NCBI GenBank assembly: GCA_012799755.1
Contig: JAAZKQ010000806.1
Coordinates: forward strand, 1-5,347
Source of the DNA: Lentisphaerota bacterium
GTDB taxonomy: Bacteria > Verrucomicrobiota > Lentisphaeria > Oligosphaerales > Oligosphaeraceae
Direction of reading: 5' to 3'
DNA length: 5,347 nucleotides
The notes under the pieces: model-generated
What the model was told of the DNA's origin: nothing
Database searches by the model: none
Seen by the model: the letters and a program-made list of their open reading frames with translations, nothing else
Part shown: positions 1 to 5,081 of the stretch, piece after piece
How the letters are laid out: each line of letters starts with the position of its first letter
How positions within the stretch are numbered: position 1 is the stretch's first letter
Made by a program: the position numbers and the translations under genes

Positions 1-38
1 AAGCGGTCGAAGCGGTCGAAGCGGTCGAAGCGGTCGAA
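1..38. repeat. Four tandem copies of a 9-base unit at the left edge
   Basis: The unit AAGCGGTCG is repeated four times without error (1-36), and a fifth copy decays after AAGCG. Because 9 is a multiple of 3, every frame stays open through it. In one plus frame it reads Ala-Val-Glu four times, then Ala-Pro-Ser-Ser-Thr and a TGA stop at 54-56. In another it reads Lys-Arg-Ser repeats ending at TAG 73-75. Either could be the low-complexity C-terminal tail of a gene lying mostly to the left, and the acidic Ala-Val-Glu version looks the more protein-like. The reverse strand also stays open (Thr-Ala-Ser). The array touches the window edge, so its true length and coding status cannot be seen. Confidence 0.85.
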
Positions 39-80
39 GCGCCGTCCAGCACTTGATGGTCAGGGGTTGGGGTAGGGACC

Positions 81-143
81 GTCCATCCTGTCCATATTGT
101 CCATCCTGTCCATACCGTCCATATTGTCCATATTGTCCATTTT
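81..143. repeat. Array of seven GTCCATNNN 9-base units
   Basis: Seven consecutive 9-base units all begin with GTCCAT. The last three bases are CCT, ATT, CCT, ACC, ATT, ATT and TTT in order, where the variable triplet follows GTCCAT or the units read GTCCATATT, GTCCATCCT and so on. A degenerate pair with a 7-base period (CGTCCAT twice) lies further on at 382-395. The units read Cys-Pro-Tyr in one frame, which gives a spurious cysteine/proline-rich small reading frame. There are no unique spacers, so this is not a CRISPR array. Arrays of this type occur between genes, and their role is unknown to me. The reverse-complement form of the same unit occurs at 782-817. Confidence 0.9.
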
Positions 144-459
144 CTTCGGAAAAGCCCGGGAAAAGCCGCTCCCAGGCGGTTTGCCGCATAAGCCGCCAAA
201 ATCCCCTGAAAGTTATGCAGAACTTATCAACAGGCTGTCTGGCGATATGGCTTAAGTTTCTGTAATGCAACAATATATGATAACCAACACCTCCTTTTTC
301 CGCCATGGCCAATTATACATAATATTGATTATGCGACGCGATATAGCAAACAAAATATTTCTCCCAGGCGTTTGTTTGGCGCGTCCATCGTCCATCAGGC
401 AGAATAATGACACATAAACCAAGGTCTTGTCTTTGTTTTTGAGCCGCATTGTCGGCGCA
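144..459. other. AT-rich intergenic stretch, no gene seen
   Basis: No reading frame here has protein-like composition or family resemblance. The stretch holds a hairpin (175-197), two DnaA-box-like 9-mers (TTATGCAGA at 213-221 and TTATCAACA at 224-232), and AT-rich DNA from about 250 to 360. That AT-rich part contains a perfect CATAAT-ATTG-ATTATG dyad at 318-333 and a minus-strand TATAAT at 312-317. The 10-mer CTCCCAGGCG occurs twice, at 169-178 and 361-370. None of these marks identifies a function on its own. Confidence 0.6.
175..197. other. GC-rich hairpin without a T-run
   Basis: GGCGGTTTG (175-183) pairs with TAAGCCGCC (189-197) through nine positions, two of them G-T wobbles, around a 5-base loop. 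The plus-strand sequence after it is AAAATCCCC, so there is no uridine tract for a classical intrinsic terminator in that direction. It could be a structured end for a transcript from the left edge, or simply a repeat-derived fold. The pairing is seen directly, and a function is not shown. Confidence 0.35.
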
Positions 460-578
460 GATTCATGTGTCGCCTCGCCGAGGCTTTAATTTCGGGGGTG
501 GCCTTACCCCAGGTTCCGCTTCGCTTCACCTGGGGTTACTCATGGTGTCAGCTCTCCGAGCTTGCTTTTCAACGAGCG
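460..578. repeat. 119-base dispersed repeat, copy A
   Basis: This segment recurs at 893-1012 in the same orientation. The two copies differ by one inserted G in a G-run (five Gs here, six in copy B) and one G-to-A change just after it. At its centre, ACCCCAGGT (506-514) and ACCTGGGGT (528-536) form a perfect 9-base-pair stem with a 13-base loop. The last 18 bases, CTTGCTTTTCAACGAGCG, begin the 54-base tandem units that follow. I see no transposase and no clear target-site duplication at the ends. It is best described as a non-coding, hairpin-bearing repetitive element of unknown mobility. Confidence 0.9.
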
Positions 579-728
579 CTGGTGTCGTGTGGTCACCCGT
601 TGATACTTGCCGGGCTTGCTTTTCAACGAGCGCTGGTGTCGTGTGGTCACCCGTTGATACTTGCCGGGCTTGCTTTTCAACGAGCGCTGGTGTCGCGCAC
701 CAGAACACGGTCACCCATTGATACTTGC
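561..728. repeat. 54-base tandem repeat, about three units
   Basis: Units at 561-614 and 615-668 are identical over all 54 bases. The third (669-728) matches for 27 bases, then carries about 10 extra bases before resuming GGTCACCC(A)TTGATACTTGC. The array overlaps the last 18 bases of copy A. Across each junction CGTTGA (for example 598-603) can pair with TCAACG (623-628). The extra bases in unit three create a hairpin, CTGGTG (687-692) with CACCAG (698-703). Since 54 is divisible by 3, several frames remain open and give look-alike peptides such as CFSTSAGVVWSPVDTCRA. These are most likely artefacts of the repeat. Confidence 0.9.
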
Positions 729-781
729 TGTCCCTGCGAGCCGCAGTGCCAAAAAACCCGCGACTGCCTGTGACCTGCAAA

Positions 782-817
782 ACGATGGACAATATGGACA
801 ATATGGACACGATGGAC
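782..817. repeat. Four inverted-orientation 9-base units (NNNATGGAC)
   Basis: The units are ACGATGGAC, AATATGGAC, AATATGGAC and ACGATGGAC, arranged symmetrically. They are the reverse complement of the GTCCATNNN units at 81-143. Positions 785-808 are a perfect 24-base reverse complement of 117-140. Read as protein the array gives Met-Asp-Asn/Thr repeats, which is not persuasive as a gene. Confidence 0.9.
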
Positions 818-847
818 GATAGCACCTGCTCGCTCGCCGCTCATACT

Positions 848-860
848 GTCCATACTGTCC
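848..860. repeat. GTCCATACTGTCC, further 9-base-unit copy
   Basis: This is one full and one partial GTCCATACT unit, in the orientation of the array at 81-143. It can pair with 796-808 over 13 bases with one mismatch, leaving a 39-base loop. It may therefore form a local stem with the inverted units just upstream. Confidence 0.75.
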
Positions 861-892
861 CCGTCCGCCTTGGCGACCTTATGGTTGGCTCT

Positions 893-1012
893 GATTCATG
901 TGTCGCCTCGCCGAGGCTTTAATTTCGGGGGGTGACCTTACCCCAGGTTCCGCTTCGCTTCACCTGGGGTTACTCATGGTGTCAGCTCTCCGAGCTTGCT
1001 TTTCAACGAGCG
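893..1012. repeat. 120-base dispersed repeat, copy B
   Basis: This is the second copy of the element at 460-578, in direct orientation and offset by 433-434 bases. It has one extra G and one G-to-A substitution relative to copy A. The hairpin is intact: ACCCCAGGT at 940-948 and ACCTGGGGT at 962-970. The match stops at AACGAGCG (1005-1012), where copy A continues into its tandem units. Beyond that only a weak resemblance (TCGTGT) remains. It lies 174 bases before the chosen cysQ start, so any promoter for the operon lies within it, after it, or further left. Confidence 0.9.
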
Positions 1013-1186
1013 TTTGCATCGTGTATGGGGCACGGTTGTTAACGGGTGGCCGCTTACGGTCATTCTTCATGTCAATCGTGGCAACATGGCGTTTTTTTAT
1101 CTCGGGGAGCTATATTGGGTATTCTTGCTCACGAATGTATTGTCCCATACTTTAACTACAGGTGCCAAACCGGCAGCATTTCAGCC
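1013..1186 (+). other. Leader region upstream of cysQ
   Basis: This stretch separates repeat copy B from the cysQ start. The cysQ frame is open upstream to an ATG at 1046, but those 47 residues do not look like a CysQ N-terminus, so I treat them as non-coding. A weak promoter-like pair, TTGCTC at 1125-1130 and TACTTT at 1148-1153 with a 17-base spacer, matches each consensus hexamer at only about half its positions. A short inverted motif, TGCC-AAACC-GGCA, sits about 10-20 bases before the start codon. No purine-rich ribosome binding site is evident. I see no riboswitch or regulator operator that I can name. Confidence 0.4.
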
Positions 1187-2056
1187 ATGCACAACGACTA
1201 CCGCGATCTTCTGCCCGACTACTGCCCGGCAGCCGTCCTGGCGGCTTATGATGCCGGCGTGGCCATCATGGCCATCTACAACGGCGAAATTGACATCGAA
1301 TACAAGGCCGACCAGTCGCCACTGACAGCTGCGGACAAGGCGTCCCACGAGCTTATCATGGCGCGCCTGCAAGCGCATTGGGACTTCCCGGTGCTCTCCG
1401 AAGAAAGCCGCGAAGTACCCTACGATACCCGCCGCGACTGGCAGGATTTCTGGCTCGTTGATCCACTCGACGGCACCAAGGAATTCATCAAGCGCAACGG
1501 CGAGTTCACCGTGAATATCGCCTTGATTCACGAAGGCCGCCCCGTGCTGGGCATCGTCTTCAGTCCGGCTTTGGGTCTCTTCTACCTCGGCGCCGAGGGC
1601 GCCGGCGCCCGCCTGCTCCGCCGTGGCGAGCATTTTTGTGACCGTGACGATCTGATTCGCGCTTTGGCCGCCGCCAGCGAACTTCCGGCTCTACCGCTGG
1701 CGCAAACAGCGGAGCGGCCGCTGACTGTGGTCGCTTCCCGTTCGCACAGCAACGACGCTACTGAGTCCTTCATCGCTGATTTGGAAAAACGCCATGGCCG
1801 CGTAGAGCTCCGCTCCATTGGCAGTTCACTCAAGCTCTGCCTGGTGGCCGATGGCACCGCGGATGTCTATCCACGCATTGCCCCAACTATGGAATGGGAC
1901 ACCGCCGCCGCGCAGGCCGTCGCCGAAGCCGCCGGTTGCCGCGTGGTGGACTTCTGTAGTGACGAGCCCCTGCGCTACAACAAAATGAACCTCACCAATC
2001 CTTATTTTGTCGTCTATGGCCCGACCTGGGCGCAGACCACAACGGAATCAATCTGA
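1187..2056 (+). CDS. cysQ: 3'(2'),5'-bisphosphate nucleotidase CysQ
   Basis: The product is a 289-residue inositol-monophosphatase-fold enzyme. It is expected to hydrolyse PAP (adenosine 3',5'-bisphosphate) to AMP and phosphate, recycling the by-product of PAPS use in the cytoplasm. Visible family signatures are KADQSPLTAAD (residues 40-50), the acidic SEES (71-74), the metal-binding VDPLDGTKEF (91-100) and EWDTAAAQAV (236-245), with NKMNLTNPYFV near the C-terminus. Together these contain the Asp/Glu residues that bind the catalytic magnesium ions. It is longer than the 246-residue E. coli CysQ, partly from an alanine-rich insert around residues 152-178. I chose ATG 1187 because MHNDYRDLLPDYCPAAVLAAYDAG leads into the usual N-terminal helix, and the open frame further upstream has no family resemblance. 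No good ribosome binding site precedes it, so the start is less certain than the gene. Its TGA overlaps the cysD ATG. A related inositol phosphatase is the alternative, but the cys neighbours argue for CysQ. Confidence 0.94.
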   Translation: MHNDYRDLLPDYCPAAVLAAYDAGVAIMAIYNGEIDIEYKADQSPLTAADKASHELIMARLQAHWDFPVLSEESREVPYDTRRDWQDFWLVDPLDGTKEFIKRNGEFTVNIALIHEGRPVLGIVFSPALGLFYLGAEGAGARLLRRGEHFCDRDDLIRALAAASELPALPLAQTAERPLTVVASRSHSNDATESFIADLEKRHGRVELRSIGSSLKLCLVADGTADVYPRIAPTMEWDTAAAQAVAEAAGCRVVDFCSDEPLRYNKMNLTNPYFVVYGPTWAQTTTESI

Positions 2057-2964
2057 TGGAAAGCTATCTCTTAACACATCTGCAACAGCTCGAAGCCGAG
2101 AGCATCCACATCATTCGCGAAGTCGCTGCGGAATTCCAGCACCCAGTCATGCTCTATTCCATCGGCAAGGACTCCTCGGTGATGCTGCGCCTGGCGCAAA
2201 AAGCCTTTTACCCGGCCAAGATTCCTTTCCCGCTCATGCATATTGATACACGCTGGAAATTCCACGAAATGATCAGTTTCCGTGAACGCATGGCGAAGGA
2301 AATCGGCTTCCAGCTGCTGGTGTGGATCAATCCCGAAGGCATCGCCCAGGACATTAGCCCCATCGTCCACGGCTCGGAAAAGCACACGCAAATCATGAAG
2401 ACTGACGGGCTCAAGCAGGCCCTGGACCACTATCACTTCGACGCCGCTTTCGGCGGCGCCCGCCGTGACGAGGAGAAATCCCGCGCCAAAGAGCGCATCT
2501 ATAGCTTCCGCAATCGCTATCACCAGTGGGACCCAAAGAATCAGCGCCCTGAGCTATGGAATCTCTATAACAGCCGCGTGAATCCCGGCGAGTCCATCCG
2601 CGTCTTCCCACTTTCCAACTGGACCGAGCTGGATATCTGGCTCTACATCCGCCTGGAGAAAATTCCCATTGTTCCACTGTATTTTGCCAAGGAGCGCCCC
2701 GTGGTCGAGCGCGATGGGAACCTCATTCTGGTTGACGACGAGCGCCTGCCCCTGAAGCCCGGTGAGAAGCCGCAACTCAAGAAAGTCCGCTTCCGCACCC
2801 TGGGTTGCTACCCGCTCACCGGCGCCATTGAGTCGGAGGCCGACACCCTCGAAAAAATCGTCCAGGAGATGCTTCTGACCACGAAGTCCGAACGCCAGGG
2901 CCGCGTCATTGATTATGACGCCGCGGCATCCATGGAAGAGAAAAAGAAAGACGGCTATTTCTAG
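2056..2964 (+). CDS. cysD: Sulfate adenylyltransferase subunit 2 CysD
   Basis: This is the catalytic subunit of heterodimeric ATP sulfurylase, which forms APS and pyrophosphate from ATP and sulfate with CysN, in the cytoplasm. It is 302 residues, the same length as E. coli CysD. The PP-loop nucleotide-binding motif is SIGKDSSVML (residues 35-44), followed by the conserved HIDTRWKFHEM (62-72), FGGARRDEEKSRAKER (132-147), FPLSNWTELDIW (184-195) and RFRTLGCYPLTGAI (246-258). It ends in the family-typical SMEEKKKDGYF tail. The start ATG shares one base with the cysQ stop (TGATG), a layout that favours translational coupling. A weak GGAA lies 8 bases upstream. It is homologous to NodP of rhizobia, which serves sulfation rather than cysteine synthesis, so the sequence does not decide the pathway. 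The reading frame is intact. Confidence 0.97.
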   Translation: MESYLLTHLQQLEAESIHIIREVAAEFQHPVMLYSIGKDSSVMLRLAQKAFYPAKIPFPLMHIDTRWKFHEMISFRERMAKEIGFQLLVWINPEGIAQDISPIVHGSEKHTQIMKTDGLKQALDHYHFDAAFGGARRDEEKSRAKERIYSFRNRYHQWDPKNQRPELWNLYNSRVNPGESIRVFPLSNWTELDIWLYIRLEKIPIVPLYFAKERPVVERDGNLILVDDERLPLKPGEKPQLKKVRFRTLGCYPLTGAIESEADTLEKIVQEMLLTTKSERQGRVIDYDAAASMEEKKKDGYF

Positions 2965-3027
2965 GCGCAATCCGCCCGCAACGCCGGTGTCACCCTCCCC
3001 TATTTTCCACACAGCTATCCCTCACCC
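2965..3027 (+). other. 63-base gap between cysD and cysNC
   Basis: The gap is pyrimidine- and C-rich, particularly just before the cysNC start (CTATCCCTCACCC), and has no Shine-Dalgarno-like purine tract. No terminator hairpin with a T-run is present, so transcription probably continues from cysD into cysNC. Confidence 0.55.
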
Positions 3028-5058
3028 ATGAACGACATGACTATGAGCAGCAGCAAAAACCCATCCATGATCATTCCCGATGAAGAGTTCATTGCTCGGG
3101 ATGTCGAAGCCTATTTGGAACAACATAAACACAAGGACCTGCTGCGCTTCCTCACCTGCGGCAGCGTTGATGACGGCAAGTCCACTCTCATCGGTCGTCT
3201 GCTCTATGACGCCAAGATGATTTACGAAGATCAACTCGCCGCAGTCCTCCGCGACTCGCGTATCCACGGCACCACCGGCGATGACTTTGATCCGGCACTG
3301 CTCACGGACGGCCTCAAGGCCGAACGCGAACAGGGCATCACCATTGACGTCGCCTACCGCTACTTCTCCACCAGCAAACGCAAATTCATCATCGCCGACA
3401 CGCCGGGTCACGAGCAGTACACGCGCAATATGGCCACGGGCGCGTCCAACTGCCAGCTGGCGATCATTCTCATTGACGCGCGGCACGGCGTCACTGTCCA
3501 GACCAAGCGCCATAGCTTCATTACCTCTCTGCTGGGCATCAGCCATATCATTGTCGCCGTCAACAAGATGGACTTGGTTGATTGGTCCGAAAAGGTCTTT
3601 GAGGATATCCGCCAGGCCTACAACGCAATCTGCGCACGCCTGGCCTTCAAGGACGTCCATTTCATCCCCATCTCGGCACTGCATGGCGACAATGTGGTTG
3701 ACAGCAGCCCGAATTCACCGTGGTACAAAGGCACGACCCTCCTGCACCACCTGGAAAATGTCTCTATTGTCAGCAACCGCAATCTCATTGACATGCGCTT
3801 CCCGGTTCAGTATGTCCTGCGCCCCGACCTGAATTTCCGCGGTTTTGCGGGCACGGTCGCCTCCGGTGTCATGCGCCCTGGAGACGAAGTGATGGTGCTG
3901 CCGGCGCGAACAAAGACGAAGATCGCTGAAATCGTCAGTTGGGGTGGCCCCCTCAAGCACGCTTTTCCACCCATGGCCGTCGTCGTCAGACTCCAGGACG
4001 AAGTGGACGCTTCACGCGGCGATATGATCGTGCCCATCAATAACGTCCCCCGTGTTGATAACGATTTTGACGCCATGCTGGTGTGGATGAATGAAAAGCC
4101 CGGTCGCGAAGGCAGAAAATACCTGATCAAGCACACCTGCGCGCAATTGCCCTGCACGCTGGAAAAAGTCCGTTACGAGGTGGACGTCAACAGCATGCGC
4201 AAAAAAGACCCCGCCTGCGACGAACGAGGCGCAATTCTCCTTAACCTCAACAGCATCAGCCGGGTGCGCCTCGTGCTGCACCGACCGCTCGTCTTCGACG
4301 CCTATGAACGCAACCACAGCACCGGCTCCTTCATCCTCATTGACCGCATGAGCAACGCCACCGTCGCCGCCGGGATGATTCTCGACCGCACCAGCGCCGC
4401 CGACAGAACCGACCGTAGCGCCAGTGCCCGCGCCCGCACCGCCAACATTACTCGCGAGTCGTCACTGGTCAGCCGCGACGAACGGGAATCGCTACTCGGC
4501 CAACGTGCGCAGACGCTCTGGTTTACCGGCCTCAGTGGCTCGGGAAAATCCACCATCGCCAAGCTCCTCGAACGCGAACTGAGCGACGACGGCAAGCTCT
4601 GCTACATCCTCGACGGTGATAATATCCGCCATGGTCTGAATCGTGACTTGAGCTTCTCACCCGATGACCGCAGGGAGAACATCCGCCGCATCGCCGAGGT
4701 CGCGCGGCTGCTCAATGACGCAGGCGTCATCGTCATCACAGCTTTCATTTCGCCCTATCGCGATGACCGAGCCATGGCACGCGACATCATCGGCTCTGAT
4801 AGTTTCAGTGAACTCTACGTGAATACGCCGGTCGAAGTCTGCGAGGCGCGTGACCCCAAAGGCCTTTACAAAAAAGCCCGCTTGGGGCAAATCACTGATT
4901 TCACCGGCATTGACGCACCATATGAAGCCCCCAAGGAACCGGCCTTCGTCGTCGAAACCGTCGAAGATGGACCAGAAGCTTGTGTGGAAAAAATCATGGC
5001 TTTTCTTAAGGCTCAAGAGCATATCCGTGCCAAAAAGCGAGACACCGACCGTCCCTGA
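3028..5058 (+). CDS. cysNC: Bifunctional sulfate adenylyltransferase subunit 1 / APS kinase
   Basis: This 676-residue fusion joins the regulatory GTPase of ATP sulfurylase (CysN) to adenylylsulfate kinase (CysC). It couples GTP hydrolysis to APS formation with CysD, then makes PAPS from APS and ATP. The CysN part resembles translational GTPases: G1 GSVDDGKST (residues 45-53), GITIDVAYRYF (103-113), G3 DTPGHEQY (124-131), G4 NKMD (179-182) and G5 SALHG (216-220), then two beta-barrel domains to about 455. An Arg/Ser/Ala-rich linker (about 455-492) leads to the kinase. The kinase shows P-loop GLSGSGKST (501-509), DGDNIRHGLNRDLSFSP (529-545), FISPYRDDR with the conserved serine at 575, GLYKKAR (612-618) and DFTGIDAPYEAP (624-635). 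The length equals E. coli CysN plus CysC (475+201). All motifs look intact. The start is ATG 3028, and Met4 or Met6 are possible because no ribosome binding site is evident. NodQ of rhizobia has the same fused layout. Confidence 0.97.
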   Translation: MNDMTMSSSKNPSMIIPDEEFIARDVEAYLEQHKHKDLLRFLTCGSVDDGKSTLIGRLLYDAKMIYEDQLAAVLRDSRIHGTTGDDFDPALLTDGLKAEREQGITIDVAYRYFSTSKRKFIIADTPGHEQYTRNMATGASNCQLAIILIDARHGVTVQTKRHSFITSLLGISHIIVAVNKMDLVDWSEKVFEDIRQAYNAICARLAFKDVHFIPISALHGDNVVDSSPNSPWYKGTTLLHHLENVSIVSNRNLIDMRFPVQYVLRPDLNFRGFAGTVASGVMRPGDEVMVLPARTKTKIAEIVSWGGPLKHAFPPMAVVVRLQDEVDASRGDMIVPINNVPRVDNDFDAMLVWMNEKPGREGRKYLIKHTCAQLPCTLEKVRYEVDVNSMRKKDPACDERGAILLNLNSISRVRLVLHRPLVFDAYERNHSTGSFILIDRMSNATVAAGMILDRTSAADRTDRSASARARTANITRESSLVSRDERESLLGQRAQTLWFTGLSGSGKSTIAKLLERELSDDGKLCYILDGDNIRHGLNRDLSFSPDDRRENIRRIAEVARLLNDAGVIVITAFISPYRDDRAMARDIIGSDSFSELYVNTPVEVCEARDPKGLYKKARLGQITDFTGIDAPYEAPKEPAFVVETVEDGPEACVEKIMAFLKAQEHIRAKKRDTDRP

Positions 5059-5081
5059 CTGCCAACAAAAAGGTCAGAACC

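Noticed and set aside
53..265. Small plus-strand reading frame with Cys-Pro-Tyr repeats
   Set aside because: Its repeats come from the GTCCATNNN array, and the rest has no protein-like pattern or ribosome binding site.
506..536. ACCCCAGGT/ACCTGGGGT hairpin as an intrinsic terminator
   Set aside because: The stem is real but no T-run follows on either strand, and there is no gene end close by. It is better described as part of the repeat.
561..728. Possible CRISPR array
   Set aside because: The units are contiguous identical 54-mers with no short repeat alternating with unique spacers, and no cas genes are present.
449..825. Several overlapping frames on both strands across copy A and the tandem array
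   Set aside because: The 54-base period keeps all frames open at once, and the frame is not preserved between element copies. This is expected of non-coding repeats.
1125..1153. Promoter TTGCTC-17-TACTTT before cysQ
   Set aside because: Each hexamer matches its consensus at only about three of six positions, which is common by chance.
1046..1186. N-terminal extension of CysQ from ATG 1046
   Set aside because: The extra 47 residues have no resemblance to CysQ family N-termini, and the frame runs through leader DNA. ATG 1187 gives a normal start.
1181..1633. Long minus-strand frames inside cysQ, cysD and cysNC
   Set aside because: They are shadows of well-supported plus-strand genes with intact family motifs.
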